Positions 9,131-17,266 are shown, counted from the stretch's first letter. The stretch is 41,561 nucleotides of DNA from Spirochaeta sp. (GCA_027859055.1 JAQIBO010000280.1:1-41561), one strand, 5' to 3'. Notes: a model not told the origin generated them from the sequence alone. Numbers and translations: made by a program.

Positions 9131-9166
9131 AAAACGCCCGTCGAACTCCATAGAGTCCGGCGGGCG
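9131..9166 (-). terminator. Rho-independent terminator after gcvH
   Basis: An inverted repeat with arms 9135-9148 and 9153-9166 (outer six pairs CGCCCG/CGGGCG, one wobble and one mismatch inside) is followed on the minus strand by TTTT. It sits 55 bases after the gcvH stop and separates gcvH from the ahcY promoter. Confidence 0.75.
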
Positions 9167-9220
9167 CATTATATGACGGTTATAATCGTTTTTCAGGCCT
9201 GACTACCAAGTCGCTGCGGT

Positions 9221-9610
9221 TCAGTCGTTAAGACCTTCGGTAAACGTCTTGTACGCAGCTGAGTCCATCAGGGAGTCGAGCTGGCTCGGATCGGTCATTT
9301 TCACCTTGATAATCCAGCCGTCGCCAAATGGATCTTCGTTGACCTTTTCCGGGGTGTCTTTCAGTACCTCGTTGGCTTCGACAACCTCACCGCCGGCGGG
9401 CATGTACAGATCGCTTGCAGCCTTGACGCTCTCAACGACGCCAAACGCATCGCCCTGCTTCATCGTGGTCCCAACCTCAGGAAGCTCGACAAAGACAACA
9501 TCCCCCAGTTCATCCTGGGCGTAGTCGGATATCCCGACGGTCATGACATCTCCGTCCGCGCGTGCCCACTCGTGACTTTCCTGGTACCGTACTGTTTCAT
9601 CAAACTTCAT
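9221..9610 (-). CDS. gcvH: Glycine cleavage system H protein
   Basis: This 129-residue lipoyl carrier shuttles the aminomethyl intermediate between the P and T proteins of glycine cleavage. The lipoylated lysine is Lys63 in VESVKAASDLYMP, and the beta-barrel stretches (HEWARADGDVMTVGISDYA at the start, FGDGWIIKVK near the end) fit the family. The ATG at 9610 has a GAGGAG ribosome binding site. Genes for P, T and L proteins are not next to it, so it is a stand-alone gene with its own promoter region and terminator. Lipoate ligase at 2.1 kb could load it. Confidence 0.95.
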   Translation of the reverse strand: MKFDETVRYQESHEWARADGDVMTVGISDYAQDELGDVVFVELPEVGTTMKQGDAFGVVESVKAASDLYMPAGGEVVEANEVLKDTPEKVNEDPFGDGWIIKVKMTDPSQLDSLMDSAAYKTFTEGLND

Positions 9611-9625
9611 CGTGCTCTCCTCTTT

Positions 9626-9797
9626 TTATCCACCGCTTTTCCACAGGCGGGGATCCTCTCTTTCCGAAACCAGGTAGACGGAATCCCCGATCCGCCTCCC
9701 GGTTTCCCCTACAAAATGTCAATATCTGACATTATTATAGCGTCAATACCTACATGCGTGTGTATCGGTCTACCCGGTTATCCACAAGGTATCCACA
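9626..9797 (+). other. DnaA-box cluster outside the origin
   Basis: Four same-direction DnaA boxes flank the candidate gcvH promoter: TTATCCACC (9626-9634), TTTTCCACA (9637-9645), the perfect TTATCCACA (9778-9786) and GTATCCACA (9789-9797). This is about 6 kb from the origin proper and could titrate DnaA or tie gcvH transcription to DnaA. Confidence 0.55.
9715..9739 (-). promoter_or_regulatory. Candidate gcvH promoter with palindromic operator
   Basis: On the minus strand a perfect TATAAT (9739-9734) is directly followed by the perfect inverted repeat AATGTCA-gatat-TGACATT (9733-9715), which covers the expected transcription start. The matching -35 position reads CACACG, a poor fit, so the promoter may need an activator. 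A repressor at the palindrome is equally possible. Confidence 0.45.
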
Positions 9798-9799
9798 AT

Positions 9800-10537
9800 T
9801 TACCGTCCAGCGCCGCGGTAGAAGATCCGAACCTGCTTGTACAATCCATCGCCTTCGCTTTCGGTGCCCAGATTGTCGATGTCGTTGAGCGTTGTGTGAA
9901 TCAACCGGCGCTCAAACGGGTTCATCGGTTCAAGCAGTTTGCTTCCCCGAGTCCGAAGCACCTGATCCCCAACCTTCTGCGCCAGACGAACCAGCTGTTC
10001 CTCCCGGCGACCCCGATACCCTTCTGTATCCAGAATAACCTTGATTCCCGAATCTTCAAATCGTCCGGCGATCACATTTGCCAATAATTGCAGGGCGTCA
10101 AGGTTTTTTCCTTTTCGACCGATCAGAATGTTGGCGTGCTCACTATCCAGCCGCAGTCCCAGTTTCGCCGGTTCGCGGTACATGATTTTCACTTCAGCGG
10201 GAAAGCCCATCTTTTCACAGACGGTCGTCACGAAATCAACAACTCCGTGCTCAAAGTCCGTTTCCGGGTCGGGGCTGGTATTGCCGTACCGCGTTGCCGC
10301 AGCGTTATTATCACCATCATCCCCCCGGGCAGCGAGCGGCGGGGCCACGACCGGTTCATCCGGTACAAGTCCGTCGGGAAAATGCACCCGAATACGGGTG
10401 GACCGGTTCAATCCAAGAAATCCGCTTTTCTGGGTTTCCAGAATCTCGACTTCAAATTCATGGCGGTCAATCCCGAGGGCCTCCACCGCCGCGTCGATCG
10501 CTTCCTGTTCGGAACGACCTTCAAATTCTCTTACCAT
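9800..10537 (-). CDS. jag: Jag/KhpB RNA-binding protein
   Basis: This 245-residue protein has the Jag N-terminal domain (residues 1-52, ending in SGFLGLNRSTRIRVHF), a variable linker (about 55-95), a KH domain with ILIGRKGKNLDALQLL (about 137-152), and a C-terminal R3H domain with NPFERRLIHTTLND (about 206-219). Jag/KhpB proteins bind RNA and affect cell division or elongation in Firmicutes; the role here is inferred. It follows yidC by 2 bases with GGAG before the start, as in the usual rnpA-yidC-jag arrangement. Confidence 0.92.
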   Translation of the reverse strand: MVREFEGRSEQEAIDAAVEALGIDRHEFEVEILETQKSGFLGLNRSTRIRVHFPDGLVPDEPVVAPPLAARGDDGDNNAAATRYGNTSPDPETDFEHGVVDFVTTVCEKMGFPAEVKIMYREPAKLGLRLDSEHANILIGRKGKNLDALQLLANVIAGRFEDSGIKVILDTEGYRGRREEQLVRLAQKVGDQVLRTRGSKLLEPMNPFERRLIHTTLNDIDNLGTESEGDGLYKQVRIFYRGAGR

Positions 10538-10539
10538 AT

Positions 10540-12324
10540 TTACTCCGTTGCGTGGCGTTTGCGACGTTGACTAATGAGGAACTGCTGTCCAACGGTCAAA
10601 ACGTTGGAAAAGATCCAGTAGACCAGCAGTCCGCTCGGCATATTGTACAGGATAAAGAAGAACATAATCGGCATCCCGTACTGCATAAACTTCATCTGAC
10701 CGGAACTGGTCCCGGCCGCAGGATTTTGCATCAGTTTACTCGAAAGCAACTGACTTCCGACAAACAGAATCGGCAACAGGCGCAGATCGTTCCATCCGAG
10801 AAACGGAAGGGTGAACGAACCGAAGCTGAGAATCGATTCCGGCGCGGAGAGGTCGGTAATCCACCCCTGGATGAAGGTGGCGCCGCGCAGATCGAAGTGG
10901 TTGTTGAACACACCGAACATAGCGATAAAAAACGGAAACTGAAGCGCGAGCGGGAGACAGCCGCCAAGCGGGCTCACCCCCTCTGTCTTGTACATGTCCG
11001 CCATCGCCTGGTTCATCTTCTGCGGATTATCTTTGTACTTCTCCCGGACTTCCTGAATCTTCGGATTCAGTTCCTGCATCTTGCTGGTACTCTCGTAGCT
11101 CTTGTGGGTCAGCGGGAAGAGGAGCAACTTGACCAGAACTGTGAGAATGATGATTGCGATACCGTAGTTGGGAACAAAGCGGTAGATTATCTGCATCAGG
11201 AACTTGAGAATATTTTCAAGCCACCCGAACAGAAAGCGGCTGTCCTGCACCTGATCGAGATCCAGGTTGCGAAGGCCGAGGGTGTTTTCATCGGCGCGGT
11301 TATAGCGATCCAGAACACGGTGAACCTTGGGTCCCACGTAAAAGCGGAAGGTGTCGCGATTGGCCGCCGAACGGATCACCGGGCGCGTCATCGACAGAGT
11401 GTGACCGTCTTCGAGACCGGGAGGAATGATACTGGAAAACGCCCAGGTGTAGTCCACCGCACCGGGAATTGCGATAACCGCAAAGTACTTACCCGACAGG
11501 GCGGCCCATTGGACGCGTTCGGTCAGCGTTTCGCGCTCTTCTCCCCGCATCCGGACGTTCTGCCGTTTGTCGCCGTCGTAGTAGTAGAAGTTTCGGTATT
11601 CGTTTCGTCCGTCGAGCGTATCGTAGGACGGACCGATCTGCGGTCCATAGGTTATCGTGTAGGCGCTTCCGTCAAAGTCCAACGGAACAAAGGTGTTAAC
11701 CGAGTTCTGGATTTCCACCCCCACCTCGATCACGTATTCACCGGGATAGAACCGGTACGTCCGGGTAACGGTAAACGGCTGATCAGGGGCGCCCTGCACG
11801 TAGAAATCGCGCTGAAAGGAGACAACGTTGGAATCGGTGCTGTCGGCCCGGCGAAACGCGGTCATCACCGGCGGTGCCTGGTCGTTTCCGAACTTCATCT
11901 CAAAGGCCGCCCGATTGGTGTCGCCCTGCAGCACCATTTCCACCGGTTCATCACCGTCAGGATGTTCCAACAGGCGCAGCGATGTGACCCGAGCTCCGAC
12001 AGGGTCAAACGTCACACGAAGGGTATCGTTTTCGTAGGTGATCGGTTCGAGGCTGATGCCGTCTTCCGGAACCGGTTGAATCGGGTTGCCGATCTGCTGA
12101 CGACTCTCTTCCGTCGATTGAACGGCGGTGTTGTCGGCAGTCGTTCCCGTTGAATCTGTCGTTCCCGTGGAACCGGTCGACCCACTCTGTTCATTCTGCT
12201 GCGGTTGGCTGGCGGTGGCTGTCTGTGCAGTTTCCTCGGGGGGGTACAAAGTGTTCTGCACCATAAACCCGACGCTGATCACGACCACCGAGAGAACCAC
12301 CGCGAGAAGCGTGTTCTTTTCCAT
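10540..12324 (-). CDS. yidC: Membrane protein insertase YidC
   Basis: This 594-residue insertase places proteins in the inner membrane alone or with SecYEG. It is the long Gram-negative form: an N-terminal transmembrane segment (about residues 6-26), a Gln/Ser/Thr-rich linker (about 30-75), a large periplasmic P1 domain (about 90-350), and the conserved C-terminal five-helix core from about 370. In the core the groove position usually held by arginine is lysine (TVLVKLLLFPLTHKSYE), keeping the positive charge. The long periplasmic domain supports a two-membrane organism. It lies in the rpmH-rnpA-yidC-jag operon. Confidence 0.95.
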   Translation of the reverse strand: MEKNTLLAVVLSVVVISVGFMVQNTLYPPEETAQTATASQPQQNEQSGSTGSTGTTDSTGTTADNTAVQSTEESRQQIGNPIQPVPEDGISLEPITYENDTLRVTFDPVGARVTSLRLLEHPDGDEPVEMVLQGDTNRAAFEMKFGNDQAPPVMTAFRRADSTDSNVVSFQRDFYVQGAPDQPFTVTRTYRFYPGEYVIEVGVEIQNSVNTFVPLDFDGSAYTITYGPQIGPSYDTLDGRNEYRNFYYYDGDKRQNVRMRGEERETLTERVQWAALSGKYFAVIAIPGAVDYTWAFSSIIPPGLEDGHTLSMTRPVIRSAANRDTFRFYVGPKVHRVLDRYNRADENTLGLRNLDLDQVQDSRFLFGWLENILKFLMQIIYRFVPNYGIAIIILTVLVKLLLFPLTHKSYESTSKMQELNPKIQEVREKYKDNPQKMNQAMADMYKTEGVSPLGGCLPLALQFPFFIAMFGVFNNHFDLRGATFIQGWITDLSAPESILSFGSFTLPFLGWNDLRLLPILFVGSQLLSSKLMQNPAAGTSSGQMKFMQYGMPIMFFFILYNMPSGLLVYWIFSNVLTVGQQFLISQRRKRHATE

Positions 12325-12333
12325 TATGTGTCC

Positions 12334-12681
12334 TTACCCGGACGGCAACAATTCCGCCCGATGTAGAAGTTTCTCAACTTGAGCCTGACGATCGGTGAAG
12401 TCGTGCGAACCCGGATACAACACGAAGGCGATATCATAGTGCCCCTGAATATCCTGTTTTAACAGACGGTACGCCTCCCGGATGTGCCGGCGGGCCCGAT
12501 TGCGGGCCACCGCACCGGAAAACGCGCGTGTTGTGGCAAATAGAACCCGGCTCCACCCTAAACTGTTTTCCACAACACGCAGGTGGAGCCCCTTCATACG
12601 GTACGCGTGTTTTGCCGAAAAAACACGTTCAATATCACGTCGTTTTCGTAATATTTCCGCCTTAGTAAGGCTTTTTCTCAT
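12334..12681 (-). CDS. rnpA: Ribonuclease P protein component
   Basis: This 115-residue basic protein is the RNase P subunit that helps the catalytic RNA cut tRNA 5' leaders. The signature RNRARRHIREAYR is at about residues 61-73. I chose ATG 12681 (MRKSLTKAEIL); a TTG at 12687 adds two residues. Either start lies inside the end of rpmH, giving about 20 bases of overlap in another frame and suggesting translational coupling. The gene stops 9 bases before yidC, so the yidD gene often found here is missing. Confidence 0.9.
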   Translation of the reverse strand: MRKSLTKAEILRKRRDIERVFSAKHAYRMKGLHLRVVENSLGWSRVLFATTRAFSGAVARNRARRHIREAYRLLKQDIQGHYDIAFVLYPGSHDFTDRQAQVEKLLHRAELLPSG

Positions 12682-12817
12682 CCGCAACGCTAAGTTTCTT
12701 ACGCCCCTTCAACCGGCGGCGCTTAAGAACCAGCCGACCACCCTTGGTCTTCATGCGGGCGCGAAAGCCGTACTTACGGTTACGTTTGACGCGACTCGGC
12801 TGATACGTTCGCTTCAT
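12662..12817 (-). CDS. rpmH: 50S ribosomal protein L34
   Basis: This 51-residue, highly basic protein begins MKRTYQPSRVKRNRKYGFRA and carries the L34 hallmark RMKTKGGRLVLKRRRLKGR. The family norm is about 44-46 residues; the extra C-terminal residues (SVADEKKPY) overlap the start of rnpA. The ribosome binding site GAGGAG lies just upstream and a strong promoter about 40 bases upstream. It is the first gene of the rpmH-rnpA-yidC-jag operon. Confidence 0.96.
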   Translation of the reverse strand: MKRTYQPSRVKRNRKYGFRARMKTKGGRLVLKRRRLKGRKKLSVADEKKPY

Positions 12818-12853
12818 TCGTCTTCTCCTCGTCTAATTCGTAACAGAGCTGGG

Positions 12854-12883
12854 AGTATACCGACCGGATTCCGGCTGTGTCAA
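12854..12883 (-). promoter_or_regulatory. Promoter of the rpmH operon
   Basis: On the minus strand a perfect TTGACA (12883-12878) and TATACT (12859-12854) are separated by 18 bases, close to the sigma-70 consensus. It lies between the dciA-like stop and rpmH and separates the two operons. Confidence 0.8.
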
Positions 12884-12909
12884 TCTACGCATACGCCCGG
12901 CAGGCGCTC

Positions 12910-13431
12910 TCACTCGGGATTCTTACGTCGAATTGCCTCTCCGAGGCGTTCCAGTCGCGCAAGAAAGTCCGGATCTTCGCTTGCGGTCACGATTTCATCG
13001 TCGGGAGCATCCTCCACGGATTCGTGATCCCCATCGGACTGGCCTTCTGTTTCGCCTGTCCCAGCTGCTTCCGAGGCGCCCTCCGACGAGGGTTGTTCCG
13101 GCGATACGTCCGGTCGAACCGATGGATCCAGCTTGTCCACCACCATGAGATGGAGATACCGAATCTCCAGGGCGGGAAACTGCTGTTGAACCATCTTCAC
13201 GATTCGCCGTTGCTGCATTTGCATTTGTTGCAACCACGCCGGATGATCAAGGCCCACCAGGAGCGCGCCGTTTTTCACGTCAAGGATCTGGGAGTGCGCC
13301 GCCAGGTCTCTCCCGGCGATCGTCGGCCACGCACGGACAAAGGGAACCACGCCCTTTTCATCGCGAATACCGATCGATTCCACAAAACGAACAACCAGGT
13401 CCTGTGCGCTACTCTCTCCGTACGGTGCCAT
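12910..13431 (-). CDS. DUF721/DciA-like protein, probable helicase loader
   Basis: This is a 173-residue protein. Residues about 8-110 look like the DUF721/DciA fold: VVPFVRAWPTIAGRDLAAHS, then the amphipathic GALLVGLDHPAWLQQMQMQQ and a closing helix with FPALEIRYLHL. The last 60 residues are acidic and low-complexity, ending in a charged helix. DciA proteins load the replicative helicase in bacteria without DnaC. Placement right after recF (23-base overlap) in the dnaA-dnaN-recF operon supports a replication role. The family call is from pattern, so moderately sure. Confidence 0.72.
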   Translation of the reverse strand: MAPYGESSAQDLVVRFVESIGIRDEKGVVPFVRAWPTIAGRDLAAHSQILDVKNGALLVGLDHPAWLQQMQMQQRRIVKMVQQQFPALEIRYLHLMVVDKLDPSVRPDVSPEQPSSEGASEAAGTGETEGQSDGDHESVEDAPDDEIVTASEDPDFLARLERLGEAIRRKNPE

Positions 13432-14488
13432 CGTCTACCGAATATACCAATGTCTCGTCGTTTCGATAAGCGTCATAGGGTTCCCCGGGAAGAAACGTAA
13501 AGATTCGCTGTTCCGCCGCCGGCAGTCGATCGACGAACCGAGCCCGCCGGGCGGGATCAAGTTCCAGGAGTACGTCGTCAAGGAGAAGCACCGGGTCCCG
13601 ACCGCTGTGCCGTGCGTAAAAGCGCGCCTGAGCCACCCGGAGAATGAGAGCCACCAGACGAATTTGCCCGGTTGAAGCGATCTGCAGAAAATCGCGACCG
13701 TCGTATCGAAAGAGAACCCGGTCGCGGTGTGGTCCGCTGGTGGTGGTCCGCAAGTTGCGTTCCTGCTCCCGCCGCGACGCGAGTTCCGCCCGTACCTCCG
13801 CAACGCCCGTCAGCCCGCGCCAGCTTGGCCGGTACTCCAGTTCCAGCGTGGAGCCAAGACCTGATATCTCGCGAAAGTCTTCACTGAACACCTCGTTAAA
13901 CGCGGTGACCACGTCGCAACGCCGCTCCTGGATGAGCAACCCCGCCTCGGCAAGCTCGTCGTCGTAGATCTCCATGAGCTGGTACTGTTCGTTTTTGATC
14001 GCGTGGTTCCGATTTTTGAGAATGATGCGATACCGGCGAAGATCGTCGATGTAGACGGGGCGATTCATGCTCAACGTCTGGTCCACGAACCAGCGTTGCA
14101 TATCCGGGGAACCGTTTACAAAGCCCATATCGTCGTGGCGAAATATCACCGACGGAATCGTGGTAACCATATCACGCCGGTCGTTTACCGGAGAGTCGTC
14201 AAGGAGGATGCGCTTTTTTCCCTCCTGGTAGCGAATCTTTATCTCATGGGATCCGTCTGGATTCGTCACGGTACCGTCAAGAGCCATTTCCCGTTCACCG
14301 GTGCGGCACAACTCGGCGTCCCGGCGGGTGCGGAAACTTCCGCCGTAACTGAGGATGTACAAGCTTTCCAGAAAGTTGCTTTTTCCCTGTCCGTTTTCCC
14401 CACGTAAAAAAACCTGCCGGGCCGGAAGTTCGATCACTCCGTCCTGCAGGTTTCTGAACTGGTAGTACCGGACGCGTTGAAACGCCAC
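13409..14488 (-). CDS. recF: DNA replication and repair protein RecF
   Basis: This 359-residue SMC-like ATPase loads RecA at gaps with RecO and RecR; recR lies at 35.5 kb. The Walker A motif is GENGQGKSN (about residues 30-38), the ABC signature region includes STGQIRLVALILRVAQARF (about 283-301), and Walker B is PVLLLDDVLLELD (about 310-322). Length is typical. The start is GTG, 13 bases after dnaN. Confidence 0.95.
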   Translation of the reverse strand: MAFQRVRYYQFRNLQDGVIELPARQVFLRGENGQGKSNFLESLYILSYGGSFRTRRDAELCRTGEREMALDGTVTNPDGSHEIKIRYQEGKKRILLDDSPVNDRRDMVTTIPSVIFRHDDMGFVNGSPDMQRWFVDQTLSMNRPVYIDDLRRYRIILKNRNHAIKNEQYQLMEIYDDELAEAGLLIQERRCDVVTAFNEVFSEDFREISGLGSTLELEYRPSWRGLTGVAEVRAELASRREQERNLRTTTSGPHRDRVLFRYDGRDFLQIASTGQIRLVALILRVAQARFYARHSGRDPVLLLDDVLLELDPARRARFVDRLPAAEQRIFTFLPGEPYDAYRNDETLVYSVDDGTVRRE

Positions 14489-14501
14489 GAACGATTATCG
14501 G

Positions 14502-15614
14502 CTACTGAATCTGCATCGGCATCACGATATGGAAATACCGTTCCCGCGGTTCCGAATAGATCGTGATCGCCTTGTTGGCTTCGGTGAAGTGGATCGATAT
14601 CGTATCACTGTCGATGACGCGCAGCGGATCCACGAGGTACGTGTAATTGAGCGCCACCGTTGTCTCCGGGCCGTCAAATTCCACGGGGATATCTTCACGG
14701 GCAATTCCGATTTCGCTCTCTTCACTCCGAATCTGCATCTGTCCTGACGAGAGCTCCAGATAGATCCGCCGGGATTTCTCCACCAGCAAGGATACCCGTT
14801 TGAGCGCTTCGGTCATCTCGGTTTTGTCCACCACCACAGAGTAGTGCTGTGTTTCCGGAATGACGCGCCGGTAGTTGGGAAACTGCCCGTCGATCAGCGC
14901 GGAGGAGATAAGATGGTTTTCAAAATCGAAAAAGACGTGTTTGTCCGCGACCGCCATCCGGAGCGTTCCCTCTCCACTGGCAAGCCGTTTTACCAGATTC
15001 AGTACCTTGGGCGGAATGATGACCCCGGCGAAGTCACTCAAGCCCTCCGGCATATCCTGGCCGATGTACGAAAGACGCCGTCCGTCGGTGGCAACCATGA
15101 CGAGGGTATCACCATCCGGTTCAAGGTAAACGCCGTTCATGAAAAACCGCGTCTCATCGTCGGAAACGGCGAAAACAGTCTGGGAAACCATCTCGATGAA
15201 CTGATCCTGCGGGAACTCGAAATACCCGTCAGGAGCCTGGGTCTGAATCTCGGGAAACTTGTCCGCGGCGATACTGCGCAGTTTGAAATCGATCTTCTTG
15301 AACTTCGGTCTGATTACGAAGTTCTCCCCGGTGTTCTGGGGGTTCTGCTCGAACTCTATCTCCCCCGATGGAACCGATCGAAGGATCCCAAGCAGCTTGT
15401 CACAGAACACGGTGGTGATTCCCGGTTCCGTAACGGTCACCGGAAGTGTCGTCTCAAAACTGACTTTGAGGTCCGTCGCCCGCACGGTAAGGGTGCTTTC
15501 CTGTGCTTGAAGCAAGACGTTGGAGAGGATCGACATGTTTGATCGTGAGGAGATGATCTCCTGGGCAACCTGGATTTCTCGGATAATCTGGTCTCGTTCA
15601 ACGGTGAATTTCAC
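14502..15614 (-). CDS. dnaN: DNA polymerase III beta subunit (sliding clamp)
   Basis: This 370-residue clamp has the three-domain layout of the family, starting MKFTVERDQIIREIQVAQEI and ending in the conserved HIVMPMQI tail. The start codon is GTG at 15614, with AAAGGAG upstream; an ATG ten bases earlier is out of frame. It follows dnaA after a 215-base gap that contains the candidate unwinding site, so readthrough from dnaA or an own promoter in that gap is needed. Confidence 0.96.
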   Translation of the reverse strand: MKFTVERDQIIREIQVAQEIISSRSNMSILSNVLLQAQESTLTVRATDLKVSFETTLPVTVTEPGITTVFCDKLLGILRSVPSGEIEFEQNPQNTGENFVIRPKFKKIDFKLRSIAADKFPEIQTQAPDGYFEFPQDQFIEMVSQTVFAVSDDETRFFMNGVYLEPDGDTLVMVATDGRRLSYIGQDMPEGLSDFAGVIIPPKVLNLVKRLASGEGTLRMAVADKHVFFDFENHLISSALIDGQFPNYRRVIPETQHYSVVVDKTEMTEALKRVSLLVEKSRRIYLELSSGQMQIRSEESEIGIAREDIPVEFDGPETTVALNYTYLVDPLRVIDSDTISIHFTEANKAITIYSEPRERYFHIVMPMQIQ

Positions 15615-15640
15615 GGTTATTCATGCTCCTTTCCCTAGTG

Positions 15641-15777
15641 GATTATATATAAAAGATAGTAGTAGCAGTAGTAGGGTCCGTGCATTTGTGGAAAAGTCAT
15701 TCAAGTTGTTGCGATACAAGCCGATACGGGGCGGATAACTACGACACAGGTATCCCGGTGTTATCCACTTGTCCACA
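15641..15777. other. oriC: oriC unwinding region (basal unwinding system)
   Basis: Read on the minus strand from dnaA towards dnaN there are two DnaA-box-like sites in the other direction (TTATCCACT 15761-15769 and TTGTCCACA 15769-15777 on plus), a DnaA box TTTTCCACA (15695-15687), a short GC block (15683-15675), six DnaA-trios (plus strand TAG TAG TAG CAG TAG TAG, 15657-15674), then the AT-only stretch around 15642-15654. This order is that of the Bacillus subtilis basal unwinding system, where DnaA spreads from the box over the trios to open the AT-rich DNA. Function is inferred. Confidence 0.8.
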
Positions 15778-15794
15778 CCGGATGAAACGTTCCC

Positions 15795-15817
15795 CCGGTT
15801 ATACCGGGTTAACCCGG
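15795..15817. repeat. Tandem GC-rich palindromes between dnaA and dnaN
   Basis: CCGGGTTAACCCGG (15804-15817) is a perfect 14-base palindrome. It is preceded by CCCGGT-tat-ACCGGG (15795-15809), which shares a half-site with it, so two alternative hairpins are possible. A shorter relative, CCGGTTAACCGG, lies on the other side of dnaA at 17405-17416. Confidence 0.7.
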
Positions 15818-15829
15818 AACCTATCCCCA

Positions 15830-17266
15830 TTATGCGCGGCTTCCTTCTTCCTTGATTCTGCGGTTGAGCGTCTGTAAAACGTCTTCGATGGTGGGGTCGG
15901 TACGCATGCGGCTTTCCACGCGTTGATAGGCGTGCATAACCGTTGTGTGATCGCGGCCGCCAAACTCCAGACCGATGTCGGTCATCGACGCTTCGGTGAT
16001 TTCCCGGGCGATAAACATCGCGATCTGGCGGGGAAACGCGACCTGCCGCGTCCGCTTTTTCCCTTTCAGTTCGTTGGGAGACAGGTTGAAATAGTCGGCA
16101 ACGGTTCGCTGGATCACGTCGACGGTGATGTTGTTCTGCAACGGACTGGAGAAAAAGTCTTTTAACTGGCGCTGAGCCACGTCAACAGAAACCTCTTTAT
16201 TGACCAGTTCCGCATAGGCGATGATCCGGGTAAGCGCGGCTTCCAGGTCGCGAACGTTGGTGGTTATCTTCTGACAGATCAGATTGATAACATCGTCGGG
16301 AACGTGAATTCCCGTTTTTTCCGCCTTCTTTTTGAGAATAGCGATCGCCGTTTCCGTTTGCGGGGGCTGGAGGTCCACCGTAAGGCCCCGGGTAAACCGG
16401 TTCTGAAGCCGTTCGGTGATATCCTTTATCTCACTGACCGGGCGGTCCGAGGTAAACACCATCTGTTTCTTGGCGTCAAACAGCGCGTTGAACGTGTGGA
16501 ACAGTTCCTCCTGCGTTTCGTTCTTTTTCTGCAAAAAGTGGATGTCATCGATCAGCAGGACGTCGGCGTTGCGGTACTTGTTTTTGAACATGTGAGTCCG
16601 GTTTTCCTGAATGGAACGGATGAACTCGTTGGTGAAATCCTCTGCGGTCACGTAGACGATGCGCTGTTCCGCATCTCGTTGCCAGACGGAGTTACCGATC
16701 GACTGGAGCAGATGCGTCTTGCCAAGCCCCACACCACCGTAGATCAGACAGGGGTTGTAGGTGGTGCCCGGGTTGTTGGCGATCGCCATCGCCGCATTGG
16801 CGGCAAACCGGTTGTTGTCACCGACAACGAAGTGTTCAAAGGTGTATTCCGCACTCAACCCCGGCGCGGACTGGCGACGATCCGGTTTCGGTGCGGGAGA
16901 TCGTGTTGCCGTAACCGCGTGTTTCGTTGATTCTCCGGTTGCGGGGTTGTTTGACGCAGATTTCACCGAGGCGGGGCCGGAACGTTTCCGTGCGGGTGCG
17001 GTGTACTCGGCCCGTTCGATCTCGAAATCGATCTGGAACGAACGCCCGGAAAGCTCGTGGAGCTTGCTTTCGATCAGATCCAGGTATCGTTGTTTGACCT
17101 GATCGCGATAGAATGAAGAGGGAACGGCGACGGTGATCGTCTGTTCTTCTGATCGCGTATACTGTATTTGCTGGAACCACATCACGAATTCCTGTTCCGA
17201 GACCTGATGCTCGATGTGCTTCAACGCCTCGTCCCAGAAAACTCGGTTGTCCTGCCAGTCGCTCAT
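15830..17266 (-). CDS. dnaA: Chromosomal replication initiator protein DnaA
   Basis: This 478-residue initiator binds DnaA boxes and opens the origin. Domain I (about 1-75) begins MSDWQDNRVFWDEALKHIE. A variable Ser/Ala/Pro-rich linker (about 90-140) leads to the AAA+ domain with Walker A GGVGLGKTHLLQ and Walker B VLLIDDIHFL, and domain IV ends with the DnaA-box binding signature GGRDHTTVMHAYQ (about 442-454). The ATG at 17266 has a GAGGG ribosome binding site. A perfect DnaA box sits 12 bases before the start codon, which fits autoregulation. Confidence 0.97.
   Translation of the reverse strand: MSDWQDNRVFWDEALKHIEHQVSEQEFVMWFQQIQYTRSEEQTITVAVPSSFYRDQVKQRYLDLIESKLHELSGRSFQIDFEIERAEYTAPARKRSGPASVKSASNNPATGESTKHAVTATRSPAPKPDRRQSAPGLSAEYTFEHFVVGDNNRFAANAAMAIANNPGTTYNPCLIYGGVGLGKTHLLQSIGNSVWQRDAEQRIVYVTAEDFTNEFIRSIQENRTHMFKNKYRNADVLLIDDIHFLQKKNETQEELFHTFNALFDAKKQMVFTSDRPVSEIKDITERLQNRFTRGLTVDLQPPQTETAIAILKKKAEKTGIHVPDDVINLICQKITTNVRDLEAALTRIIAYAELVNKEVSVDVAQRQLKDFFSSPLQNNITVDVIQRTVADYFNLSPNELKGKKRTRQVAFPRQIAMFIAREITEASMTDIGLEFGGRDHTTVMHAYQRVESRMRTDPTIEDVLQTLNRRIKEEGSRA

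Noticed and set aside
10294..12153. A 619-codon open frame on the plus strand
   Set aside because: Antisense to yidC, no recognisable domain.
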